DNA of 64,000 bases from Nymphaea colorata (taxonomy: Eukaryota; Streptophyta; Magnoliopsida; Nymphaeales; Nymphaeaceae): positions 3,218,452 to 3,282,451 of the forward strand of contig NW_022204507.1 of the NCBI RefSeq assembly GCF_008831285.2. Direction: 5' to 3'. A model generated the notes under the pieces. It was not told the origin of the DNA, searched no databases, and was given only the letters and a program-made list of their open reading frames with translations. The first letter of the stretch is position 1, and each line of letters starts with the position of its first letter. Below, piece by piece: positions 1 to 10,470 of this stretch. A program made the position numbers and the translations under genes.

Positions 1-659
1 TAGATATTAACTATTCCTTATTTCTGTGTTTTGACTAAGTTTTCATTCCTAGTGATACAAGAAGGATATAGGTGAAACCAAGTAAATAGGCTACTGAGTG
101 AGGCCTAGTTTGTGGATGGTACCTACGTTTCTTTGAGAAGCCTTCCTTCAGTTAATTATGATTCTGAGTCAAGGAAACCCCCTCCCACTAAAAGCTGTTT
201 TTTAGAAGGTCAAGTTGTTTTTACATTTATATTGTACAATTCCCATTTTAACCATATGTAGATAACAAACCAAAAAGAAAATCTTGAAAATTAGTGTTAT
301 CTTCTCAGCTGTTTTATTACTTTTTTTCTACTTATATTTTATATTTGACAATGCTTTCCTGAAAATCTTGAAAATTGCATGTACACATGTACATACTGAT
401 CTATGTGACTCCATACTTTTGCAAACCTATATGTAGCAGCTCTTTCATGAGTTTGCTGAACGTTTAGAGAGAATTGTGACAAAGATAGGTTGTTTACTTA
501 TTTTCACCTGCTATGCCTGTGCATCTCATTGCAATGTAGCTTCTTTGCTAACTCTTCTTTCTTTTCCTCGCATATTGTGCAGTACCTGAACACTATAAGC
601 TGGCTGCTGAGGCAAAGTTCTCAGTAATTTTATATCTCAGTCCACATTCAAACTCATTT

Positions 660-937
660 GTTGACATGTACAGTATACTATAAAATATATACTACATACA
701 TGTATTGTATATATGTTCACGTATATCTATATACATATATTAACATATCACATACTATATAAGTATACACATATCACATGTATAATAGATATATGTATTA
801 TATTCTACATATATGTATATACCATTATATTATAGTATAATATAGTACATATGTACATACATATATAGTTTCAAATGTTATACATATTATGCATATACAT
901 ACATATATATGTAATGTGTTTATATATATGTGTGTGT

Positions 938-978
<41 letters not shown>

Positions 979-1135
979 ATGTAATAAATTAATATGATTA
1001 CACTAGTATATATCTGTAGTATGTAACTACGTTATATAGTATGCATCTATGTCACATGGGTGCGGGTGCAGCTAGAGCATATATATATATACACATTATA
1101 TGTTATATATGTAATTTTATTTGTGTATATTTTTA
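660..1135. repeat. TA/TG-rich microsatellite field
   Basis: Nearly pure alternating purine-pyrimidine sequence (tata, tatg, taca words), including an uninterrupted TA run at about 942-977. The equivalent field in copy B (57500-57950) has different repeat lengths. Open frames here encode only Tyr/Ile/Met/Val strings and are not genes. Confidence 0.9.
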
Positions 1136-1199
1136 AATTTTTTATCCAGCTTACCTTAATCTCATCAAAATTCAAAGTTTTCATTAAATAGAGTAAATG

Positions 1200-1290
1200 T
1201 TGGGGGGGGGGGGAGAGAGTGAGAGAGGAAGGAAAAAAAGAAGAGGAAAAGATAGGAGAAGGAAAACAAGAAAAAAATAAGAGAAAAGAA
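1200..1290. repeat. Poly-G and GA/GGAA low-complexity tract
   Basis: A run of about 12 G is followed by purine-rich gagagaggaagg DNA. It is present in copy B at about 58035-58125 with a slightly different G count. Its complement gives an apparent Phe/Leu/Pro frame that is compositional only. Confidence 0.85.
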
Positions 1291-1399
1291 TAACAATGCT
1301 GTTAGGAGTATCCCATTAGGTTTGATCGAGTAGAGTGACGTGCCAGGCCGTACCCGCATCGGTGCGGGTACGCCACCATAGTTTGTGCACCCATGTGAC

Positions 1400-1900
1400 T
1401 TACTTTATAACATGTTATATTACTTATGCAATACATAATTTATTATATATGTATATATATGTTACGTAACATATATAATACACACACACACACACATCTA
1501 TATATATGTATATATATACAATGCATTTATGTATATTACATATATGTAATACATGTAATATATTGTGTATATAATGTGTACAAGTTGTATGTATATCATA
1601 TTATACTATATGACATAAATAGTATATAGTTATATGTATATGTATATATAACTATTATAGTTTTATATATGTATATTACATAAATATTATATATAATTGT
1701 ATATAATGTATATATGACATCATAAATGTAGTATATTACTATGTAACGTATATGTAAATGTATAATATAAATATAATACATAAAATATATGACGTATATG
1801 ATATATGTATATTTATAATATCTGTATACATTAACATATAACATGTAGGTAACTATGTGATTTATACATATTATGTATGACATATACTAAGTATTCATGC
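1400..1900. repeat. Second TA/TG-rich field with CA repeat
   Basis: Alternating tatg/tata sequence containing a short CA run near 1480-1495. Copy B has the same field at 58250-58745 with the CA run roughly twice as long. No credible coding. Confidence 0.9.
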
Positions 1901-2589
1901 AGAACAAACATAAATGCTAAACATGATAAGTTTGGTAACTGAGCATTCTTGGTGTCCCTCAAGGCCAGCGCACTCACAGTGACAACACCTGAGTTTGGAA
2001 ACTGGTCCCAAGCAGGAGTAGCAGAATTACGAACGGGGCTTGGAAGCACATTGGAAAGCCAAAAGCAAGGTGCTTTTGAAGTGTCTTGAGAGCACTATTT
2101 AAAGAAAGAAGCCAGCTTCAATTGTGACCAGAACTGTGCTTCCTATTCAGGCAACTGATGCAAGCTTCCTTTTTCATTAAAATCTAGATTCCTAATATAA
2201 TCAAACCCTATTTTATAAATTTTTGCCAGCTTAAAACTTAATTATGTAAAAAGTTTGGAATTTGTTTATAAGTTATATTTTTTTCTGGCTAGTTGTTTCT
2301 TAACTTGCTACTTTGGCTCTTGTTTGCTTCGTGATGTACTTTTGGGTCACTTCCAGTTCATTTCTTGGTTCCTACTTCTGAAAATTTGTAGGGGTCTCTC
2401 TACTCGCTCCCGATTCCATACTAACCCTGGTCCCAAGAACAGAGGCAAATGTGAATAAGTGCTTGGTGTTTTAACTAACTGGAAATAATTATGCTTTAGA
2501 TAACTTTTTCCTTATCGTCTTGTTATGATGTTATCTGTTTTTGGGAAACAAGGAAGATTGATAGTGCTAGTCCATGACAAATTTTTGTC

Positions 2590-2740
2590 TTCTTTTGATA
2601 ATTGCAGAATGTTGAAATGGATAACTTTGATGACTTTGGCACCAATTTGTATACAGCACCTGAGACTTCCTGCTGGGCACAGGCTTTGATGAAACGAGCT
2701 AAAATGCATAGATAATGAAGAGACAGAAATGCAGCTCAAA
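2590..2740 (+). pseudogene. Unrecognised exon-like segment (copy A)
   Basis: After a plausible acceptor (ataattgcag) a short acidic frame reads NVEMDNFDDFGTNLYTAPET, then breaks at stops near 2713. Copy B (59457-59580) carries the same peptide with two substitutions, and its frame runs further because of small indels, so the segment looks like a decayed exon. I do not recognise the family. No neighbouring exons join up convincingly, though 583-625 and 3874-3970 in the same block also sit behind acceptor-like pyrimidine tracts. Confidence 0.35.
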
Positions 2741-3873
2741 GGTTGATGATTTTAATTGTTAATATGTTCAACAATTAGTTTTTCATTTTCCATTCCTCTA
2801 GCACATGCTAATTTAGTGCTTCTATTAGAAATATATGCACATGAATAAGCATTTTATTTTAAGTTGGTCATAAGAACTGTTTTTTCTTCTGGTGTTATGT
2901 TAATTTCTTTTTTCCCAAACTAATTACTTATTTACTCTCTAGTCTCAGCTTTCAAATGACATCATTCTGGGTGTATCTTGCAAGCTGGACATGTTCATCG
3001 ATTCATGTAAATTTGAAGTTCATTTCCTTCTTGTCTGCATTCTCCATTATGTTATTGTATATTTCCCACATTAACTTATGACAGTCTTGTTCTTACTTGG
3101 CTTTTCTCTTCTCCAACTTGGCTGCCTATTAAGTACATGATGTGCATCGACCGTTCTAGCCATATATTGGTGCTGTTTGTAAGGTTAAATTAATCGGTGG
3201 TGATCACAATGCCTCTCTGACATGATAATACTGTGATTTGTTGGTGAGCTAAGAACAAGTTGGCTTTGTTTGATTTAAGTGGTTTTTTTATTATAAATAT
3301 TGCTACTATTATTGCTATTATCACATCTATTCAGCAATTTGACATGATTTTGAGCCATTCAAGAATGACCCTGGCTGGAACTATACTTTATTTCATGGTA
3401 CTGAAATCCATGGATCCAAATCAACCCTCTTTGAATCAATATAGATCACATGTCCTTTTTATTTTTAATTATTTTCAATATTCTGAATTTTTTATTTTTT
3501 CTCTTTTACCTTTTTATCATAAACAATACAATTTTTAACTTTCTCTGATTCACAGATGATTCCTGTTTTTGTTTCAGCTAATCGTTTGAATCTTTTGCTG
3601 CTGATTATTTAAATATTTGCTCCTTCTTTTATTGCAATTTTGTTCCTTTGACTGTTTCTTAATTCTTCTGTCTTCTTTATGCTATTTTATTGGACCTTTT
3701 CTTGTGTCCTGCTTCAAAATCTTTTCAAAGCCTTTCTTAAGGTGCCAGGACCTTAAAGCAGGTGAGCTCATTGACGTTTCTTCTGAACAAGTGTGACTTT
3801 TGTTGTTTAAATATCTCAAGAGCATTTGATATATGTTTATTGTTGCTATTCCTTTTTCTCTTTTTATCATCAG

Positions 3874-3970
3874 ACAAAATCATGCCCTGAAAGACTGTGC
3901 TATGGAAAGGAAAGTGTAGTGCAAGCAGATCTGGGTCTTGTGCCAAAAGATGCAAAGCTTGATAAGTATG
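3874..3970 (+). pseudogene. Unrecognised exon-like segment (copy A)
   Basis: Behind a pyrimidine-rich tract ending in CAG, a frame of about 30 codons includes CPERLCYGKESVVQADLG and ends near a possible donor (gataagtatg). Copy B (60617-60713) keeps the same frame with one or two changes, which argues for a former exon. The family is not recognised. It may belong to the same decayed gene as 2590-2740. Confidence 0.3.
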
Positions 3971-4189
3971 CTATCAGCTGTATATTTATGTTTCTTCTTG
4001 TTTATCTAGTCACCTCTAGAAAGTCATTTTTCAGCTATCATCTCTGTTATCAAATTTCGGGAATCAGATGCATCAGAGCAGCAAGTTTGTATTATGAGTT
4101 CTACATGTGCCACTTGGGAGTACGATGATTGTGAAAACCGGTTTTCCATAATATTTTTTTGTTTTGCTTATTGTGGGTTGTAGATTCTG

Positions 4190-5060
4190 CATCGGAGAAA
4201 TTGAAGATAGTGCCATCGACATGGAAAAATCGGTCAAAGAAAAGGATGCCATGTTGAACCAGACGACGGTGGCCAATGTGCAATGGGGGTCAAGGTGCAC
4301 AATGCCCTAGGGAGAGTACCCGGACCAAAAGGCTGAAATTGCCATGCGGCCAGCATTGGAGAGAACTGAACCTTCGGCAGAACTGAGGGTGGTGACACAG
4401 TGGACTCTCTGACACACGTCAAAGCATAATGTTAGGACAAAGGAGGAGAACTAGCTACGCCTGGCAGGACACTGCCCTGACTTTCAAGCTGGAACAGGAA
4501 AAAGACTAGGGGTCCTTCAGCAAAAATGCATTGATGTTGCCCACTATCCAGGGCCAGCACTGCATACCAACCGAGGAGGCATTCCGCCACCAGTGGACCC
4601 AAGGAATGCCCTCAACCAGTGATTACAACACTTGTCTCCTAAGGAAAGGTGAGTACATTTCAAGCACGGCCAGTGCTTCACATGCGGAGCAAATGGGGCG
4701 GCTACATGAGTGTAAGTAGCCAACGACCTGCTAGAGAAGTGAACTCAGTGGCTCTTCCGGAGCTGCCAAAGGAAAGGGCAGAGGTGTGATTGTTACCTCT
4801 TTCATCGCACAACCAGCCTGTTAAAGGCAAACTGCGGGCAGCCCACACTCTCTATCTCCGTTTTGTGCGCGGCTGTGAGGGCAATGCCTGCCAAGAGACC
4901 CCACCAACTGCGGTGAATGTGAAAGGATATGTCGACACTGCTGGAGCAGTTTGGCTCCTGCTCAAGCCATCTTGAGTCAGCAGAGGGCTCGAATGGGGGT
5001 CAACACAGGAGGGCCCTTCGGCGCTGCCTACAGACATTGTGAAAACAGGGTGCAGGGTCG
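4190..5060 (+). pseudogene. Decayed LTR-retrotransposon gag-like region (copy A)
   Basis: The composition turns GC-richer and the broken frames resemble a plant Ty3/gypsy gag. A charged N-terminal part reads MEKSVKEKDAMLNQTTVAN (4220-4276). A zinc-knuckle remnant lies near 4669-4717. In copy B (61433-61473) the knuckle reads CFTCGAKWGRLHEC, spaced C-X2-C-X7-H-X-C like the CCHC box of gypsy gags. Copy A has several frameshifts and stops. No protease, RT or integrase follows. Assignment to gypsy rests on the knuckle spacing and is moderate. Confidence 0.5.
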
Positions 5061-5064
5061 ACAG

Positions 5065-5164
5065 ATGATTTGGAGTGGCAATAGCGTTTGGGAAGATCAG
5101 GCGATCATCAAGTGGCAGAAGCGCGATGCTCATGTGCTGCAAAAATGCCACGACATGGTCGAAT
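5065..5164 (+). pseudogene. GH2 beta-galactosidase-like protein, exon 1 relic
   Basis: The frame opens with ATG at 5065 and contains VWEDQAIIKWQKRDAHV and CHDMVE, the start of plant GH2 (lacZ-type) beta-galactosidases, where family members read close to VWED..FIKWRKRDAHV..RCHE.VEG. It ends at a donor (GAAT/gtgagt). Joined to the next exon, the T before the donor would create a stop (TGA) where the family has Gly. The exon begins exactly where homology to copy B ends. Only this exon and part of the next are present out of a protein normally over 1000 residues, so it is a fragment. Confidence 0.72.
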
Positions 5165-5340
5165 GTGAGTCACATTTTTGTTCTTGATGTGACACTTGCT
5201 CAAACGATCTTTGCATGTTGCTGAATTGCCTTGTGGCCTTGGAGTTGGATGAGGATCGGCTATGCTTCTTGTGTGTGCGAGTGACTGTCTATGCACATTC
5301 TTTTGTTGTTTAGATTTGGTTAGTTGCTGTTGTGTACTGA

Positions 5341-5720
5341 ATTATGATCTTATGTTGCTTTTCAGGATTAGTAGATTATTTGGAGAACTTTAGATAGGGA
5401 TTTCCATTTGAGTTTGTATAATTAAAATCGTTTAGGTATAAAGCTCAATTTGTGATGGCACATGTACTGGGTTCATATTTTTTCTTTTTTCTTTTTTTTA
5501 TTGCAGATAGTTGAATTTGGCATTCTTCATATATTTCTGCTATGTATTCTTGACATACTTTAAAAAATCAAAGTTATTCCACTGCTGTTTGCTGGACCTC
5601 TCAAGTATTGGTGCAAGAGAAGCAAAGTTGATATGCTGGTTTCCAACTTAGCCACATGGAATGATGATGCTGTTTCTAGTTCTTTAGAGAGTGTTAGCTA
5701 TTGGGTTGAGGCTTGCCATT
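5341..5720. repeat. Second duplicated block, copy A (partner 54848-55227)
   Basis: Collinear with 54848-55227, starting at the shared word ATTATGATCTTATGTTGC and running through the end of an intron into GH2 beta-galactosidase exon 2. It is cut off by the scaffold gap. In copy A it lies to the right of the 5-kb block; in copy B it lies to the left. Confidence 0.9.
5595..5720 (+). pseudogene. GH2 beta-galactosidase-like exon 2 relic (copy A, truncated by gap)
   Basis: The frame contains PLKYWCKRSKVDMLVSNLAT and WNDDAVSSSLESV, matching the residues that follow exon 1 in plant GH2 beta-galactosidases (YWYERNKVDF...WNDDAV). The acceptor AG present in copy B (tttgtag) is changed to tttgctg, so this copy could not splice normally. 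One base is missing in GAGGCTTGCC compared with GAGGGCTTGCC in copy B, giving a frameshift. The exon runs into the N gap. Confidence 0.75.
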
Positions 5721-5820
5721 NNNNNNNNNNNNNNNNNNNNNNNNNNNNNNNNNNNNNNNNNNNNNNNNNNNNNNNNNNNNNNNNNNNNNNNNNNNNNNNN
5801 NNNNNNNNNNNNNNNNNNNN
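5721..5820. other. Scaffold gap (100 N)
   Basis: Exactly 100 unresolved bases, the conventional placeholder for a gap of unknown size. It interrupts the beta-galactosidase exon, and the sequence to the right does not continue that exon. Confidence 0.99.
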
Positions 5821-6029
5821 CAATGAATGCAAAATCCAGTTCACTTCTTATAGATGGCAGTCTTGAGAAGGTGCATGTTGTAAAGCAAAAACTCTTTGAG
5901 TCAATCTGCAGCTTTTGAATCCATCTTCTTGTGATCATTAGATAAAGTGCATATCAAAGAAACTACTTTCATGCACATGTACTATAATGAATGAAAACAA
6001 ATCCAATTCAACTGTGGCTGTGTGTCCAG

Positions 6030-7099
6030 CTCTGGATCGGATACTGTACCTTTCATATTGAAAAAGTCATTGCATGAACCTGTGCAATAGAAATTGGCTC
6101 TATTGTTCCTCGAAGCTAGGTGCAGTAAGGAAGCCATATTTCCTAAAGGTATGCTTATGTTTTCTTGTGCTCCAATGATGTCCTTGGTTCACCTTTTGAG
6201 TTAATATATGTTGATGATAAAGGGTCACTGTTGCCAACTTTCTGTAGGATATAAGAGTTGTGTCATGTTCTTTGATATACTTGATCCAACACAAATTTGT
6301 AGCTATACCTCGAAAGTATTTGATGTTGGACTGCTTGGGCTCATGTTTAAGGTAAGCTGGCAACTTATTTGATTGCTAAACTAATTAAGGCATCACATTT
6401 TTTAAGGCTTATCACTAAGGAAATGGTGACATTGTCTTCTTAACCTTTAATGGAGTTATCTATGGGAACCACTTTTTCTATGTTCACAATGAGAGCACCA
6501 TATACCAGCTTGGTTAATGCTTGACATGTTCACAGACTCATCCAAGCTATTGAATCTGTATTCAGGTTTGGAATTGGGAGTAACTATTCAAAGTAGCAGC
6601 TCTGTATTTATCCAACTGCCATGATTCTATAAATAATTTTGCTAGGTAAACCTTATCCCTTCATTAATTATACCAAGTTTTGGATAGAACCCAGCTCTTT
6701 TTTGGCTAGACCAATGGAAGCTTGAATCTGAATGTATTTGTTGATTAATTAGGCCTCTGATTTTCATCAAGATTTTCCTTCCTTTCTCAAGTTCCATGTC
6801 CTATATTTTGACTGCCATAACCCTATTTAGGTAAACATTATTTTGATTACTGTTGGTGGTCGTTTCTTGAAATTTATATACTTGTGAATGTAATATGACA
6901 GGTTACAGTTGAGGACAATCCAACTGAAGTCTTTATGCATGCTTCTCCTAGAAAGTGCTGGGACTTGGTGTGTCAGAGGCTTAATGTAGAAATAGAAAAG
7001 TTACAAGGCCTCGAAGTGCAGAACCTGCCACCATTGCAACTCCTGGGAAGTCTTGATGGACTTAAGATGTTTGGATTTTCTTCCTTGCAAATTATTGAG
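6030..7099 (+). pseudogene. JmjC histone demethylase (JMJ14/15/18 type) FYRN-FYRC relic
   Basis: Three exons match the FY-rich module that follows the JmjC and zinc-finger parts of plant KDM5-like H3K4 demethylases. Exon a (about 6030-6148) reads EIGSIV, then in another frame CSKEAIFPK, so it contains at least one net frameshift. Exon b (6248-6351) is intact FYRN-like: FFDILDPTQICSYTSKVFDV. Exon c (6902-7099, 66 codons) is intact FYRC-like, with VTVEDNPTEVFMHAS, KCWDLVCQRLN, LPPLQ and MFGFSSLQIIE. Introns have GT/AG borders and correct phases, so this is a genomic (unprocessed) copy. No JmjC or JmjN exon, and no exon continuing after FYRC, was found. A gene fragment is most likely. Confidence 0.82.
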
Positions 7100-8515
7100 G
7101 TAAGAATGTCTTCATTCTTCTTTTACTGTAGCTTGAAGGATGGAAAGTGCAATATGGAAATTATCAATGACATATGTATAGGCATTGGGTAAAGTTTAGC
7201 TTAGTGCTTTGTCAGTATTGGCCAGAGCAGATTTTATAGCTGTTTTTTCCCCAAGGCCAAATATAATGTCACAATTTATTGGGGTTATTGTTATTTGACT
7301 TCATCAGTAAATACCAAATCCATATAAAAATGGGTAGCTAGAGGTAGATAAGGTAACTACTATGCTCCATGTGTTGAAATATCCAATCGTTTTCCATGGA
7401 TGGTGTTCCTTTGAATACATGGGACGTATCTGTCGGTCACCTTATTTTAAAATTCTTGAATTAAGAATAATTCAAACTAATTTCATTGATTTTAAATATG
7501 ACAAAAGAAGAAACATGATAATTATTAGCCTTGCATCGTATTGGCAAGATGGCTGATTCAACACACATCCGCTGATGTGGAAGATATTAATAATTAATAA
7601 CATGACCCATTCTTCGACCTAAATTTATCATGTCAAGTGATAGAAATATATTTTTACAAAATGTATTTTAATAGTTTAAATTTAATCGTTCAAAGTAGAC
7701 AAAGAAAATCAATGATAAAATAACTTAGTGGATCATCAAAAAAAGGAAAATTAAAAATATGGAATTAAATGATTCGTAATTTTATTTCTAAAAATGAATT
7801 GATTCAAAGTGAAAAAAATGTGTTAAGTATGCCAACACATCACATTCTGTAAAAGACCGGAGAATTTGGAAAGACCATTTAATTTCTCCTAAATAATTTT
7901 GCCGTTGCCTGTTTATTAAAGATATTCTCTGAATCAAATGTTTGTCGGTAATTATGTGTCAAACACGTTCATTTATTGCATTTGACAAAAAACTAAAGCA
8001 AAGCATTTTTCAAAGAAAAATGTTTTGGTGCTTTCAATAAATTCCAAAAAAATTCATTTCCAAGCCTACCTTTCTATAATTTTAAAAGTGGACCACATCT
8101 ATTTTTAAATAACATGCTTTTCATAAAAACTATCAAATACGGATTTCAATCCAAATCCACTAATATGGGGAGCCAAGCTGATTTCTTTGTTTTAATATGA
8201 TCCTCATATCACAAATTACTTTTATGACTTCAGCTAACATTTCACTTTTTAAATAGGAATTTACTTCCTGCCTTCATTTTGCCATTTAAATTAAAAAACA
8301 CAGTCCTTAGATAAATTGCATAAGATCGTATTAATTTGAAATCGTTCACAAAAAGAAGACCCCAACAAAGAATCTACAAATAAGTTTGTGTTATTACTAT
8401 AAAAGGTGCGGAAGCCAATTACCATGAATCAAGAATTGCATCACATTTTCATAGTCAAAACTTTGTTCAAAATAGAAGGAATTTAGTTCAAATTAGATCC
8501 ACATGAGAAACCTTA
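7100..8515. other. AT-rich spacer without recognisable genes
   Basis: I looked for the expected next exon of the demethylase (family sequence resembles AIEALDPNHQC) and did not find it. The remainder is AT-rich intron- or spacer-like DNA with short meaningless frames. Confidence 0.6.
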
Positions 8516-10080
8516 GGCTGTGTTTGATTACTTTGGATCTTGGAGCCTTGAGGCGCTTCAACTGCGATATATGTAGAAGAAGCTGGTATGGAGAACTGGC
8601 GGAAGGGCCTACCAAATCATCCTCCCTTGCAGCTTGGATGACCGGCTTTCCTGTACTATCACATAGCTGTTTCCCGAGCTGATAGCACGCACCACCTTGC
8701 CAAAAGAAAAAGATAGAACATGAGACTTCGGGAACTCAAGCCCTTCGTTCGGAGGTAAACACAGACTCGAGGATCACTCGTGCTGGCCCGAATTCCTAAA
8801 AAATTGCTATTTTGTTTTGTCTTTTCAAAAGTACTAGTGACATACAATTATTGGTATCCAGCCCTAGATCTGGTTGAAGAAGCACTAGTTTACCCAGTAC
8901 TTTCCAATGCTACAAGGCTACGAGAGGACCGAGCGAAAATGGCCGAACAGTTTTCAGGTCTCTTCCACGAATGGAAAAAGATGGTGAGTGGATTCCACGT
9001 GCTCAACCGGAGACCTGTGTCAGAGAAAGGTCCTTTTGGCAGAGAAGGATGTATCGACGGAAACTTCGATGAAGAGCTTGAAACAACAAACATTGCATTG
9101 GAACCTCTCCATAGCTCCCGTTCTCCGAAGATCAAAATTGGGGTTCCCAATGCTTGGCTTCCGAAACAAAGGCTTTGAAGACATAGATTCAAGAAAAGTT
9201 TTCGTGGAAGGGTCGGGCCGTGTTAGAGGGGTTTTCTGTTTCGCAAAGTGGTCAAAGACAGAGGGCAGCATTTTCTTCTCTTCGCGAGAACTTCTGGATT
9301 GGAGTCAAGCACGAGAGGTGTCGAACTTTCCTGCATGAGCTACTGCTCAAGTCGAGCTCTAGTTAAGTCAGGCGTCCAGCATGAGCGTCCCGCAAAGCCC
9401 ATTGGATTGGATAGTCTCATTGGTCTGTTGGGTCGGAAGGTCTTGCTTCCTATTTGTTAATTAATTTCTGGTCCACACGACTTCAGGAAGATAAAGCAGC
9501 TACTAAAGCTATGCCTGTCAATCGAGTAGGTGATTTTGGATAGTTTTGAACTACCGCGGACTTGTTTCATAGCACTCAGCCAGACAAATGATGATTGAGA
9601 CGAGATTCGGCCATGGTTGGATCTACTCAGAAGTTCCACGACAAAACAAACCGTGCATCTCTAATCCACAAATTTCAAATCTATGTGGAGTGAAATCCAA
9701 GGATTAGAAATCGAGCCACCCCCATCTGATCACTTGCGCGGATCTCACATTATCGACCCATCTCCTACCATGGCCCTTTCTCTCCACCTAAAACCAACTA
9801 GAAGATATGATTCTCAAAATCTTTCAAAAAGCAATTGTAACTATCGACTGTCCATGGCCCTTTCTCTCCACCAAAGAACACTACGAAAATAAACTGTTGG
9901 CAATGCAATGGTTTCAGAAATAGCTTTTTGAGAGGGAGAAAGATGTTGAAGCTCAGTCGATGGAGATGAGAGCTCCAATCCCTCTTTAGACACTACCTTT
10001 AACACTCCTAAGTGCAGGGAACTTCATCACTTTTGATGAGCCTGAGGATTTCAAATAAAAACCATCGGCACTGTTGATGA
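8516..10080. other. Unassigned moderately complex DNA
   Basis: Several overlapping short frames occur on both strands (for example 8780-9178 plus and 8890-9192 minus), none with a recognisable domain and none clearly dominant. The stretch starts with a GTGTTTGAT word often seen at ends of hAT-like MITEs, but no convincing partner end was found. Confidence 0.4.
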
Positions 10081-10082
10081 TT

Positions 10083-10195
10083 TCAGACAGAGAGGGAGAG
10101 AAGGAGAGGGAGGGAGGGAGAGGTATAGAGGGGGGGAGAGGGAGAGGGATAGACGGAGGGAGGGAGGGAGAGGGGGAGAGGGGAGGGAGATGACT
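10083..10195. repeat. GA/GGGA purine-rich low-complexity tract
   Basis: Over 100 bases of gagaggga-type sequence on the plus strand. Its complement yields Ser/Pro/Leu-rich frames that are compositional artefacts. Confidence 0.9.
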
Positions 10196-10470
10196 TGCCT
10201 GACCATCTCCGAGTATATCTGTAGACACTTGAAAAGAGAGTACTCACCCACAAAAGATGCCCTTCCTCTGTGATGATGAAGAGGAGATCAGTAAAAAAAA
10301 GAAAAAAACAGCCACCACCACTGAAAAGAGAGAGCTCAGCCATAGAAGATGCCCTTTGCTTATGATGACAAGGAGATCGGGAAAAAAAAGTGACACTGCC
10401 ATGGTCAGGGCCGAGAGAGATAGAGAGGACGAGGATGCAAGCTTTGCATTACCAAACACGGTTTATAGAG

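Larger units (their letters stand above)
1..5064. repeat. Duplicated block, copy A (partner 56855-61828)
   Basis: This stretch aligns collinearly and in the same orientation with 56855-61828. The two differ only by scattered substitutions, small indels, microsatellite length changes and one 133-bp indel (3033-3165, absent from the partner). Identical landmarks include the ATTAACTATTCC start, the poly-G/GA tract near 1201, the CA repeat near 1480 and the gag-like region from 4190. The left edge coincides with the window edge, so the true left boundary is not visible. Homology stops at about 5064, exactly where a beta-galactosidase exon begins. The copies are too divergent for simple haplotype duplication, but identity was judged by eye. 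Confidence 0.93.

Noticed and set aside
1426-2049. Open frames on both strands rich in Tyr/Ile
   Set aside because: They arise from tata/tatg repeats, lack any domain, and are not maintained between the duplicate copies.
8780-9338. Overlapping 132- and 116-codon plus frames and a 100-codon minus frame as candidate genes
   Set aside because: No recognisable domain, no splice context, and both strands are equally open.
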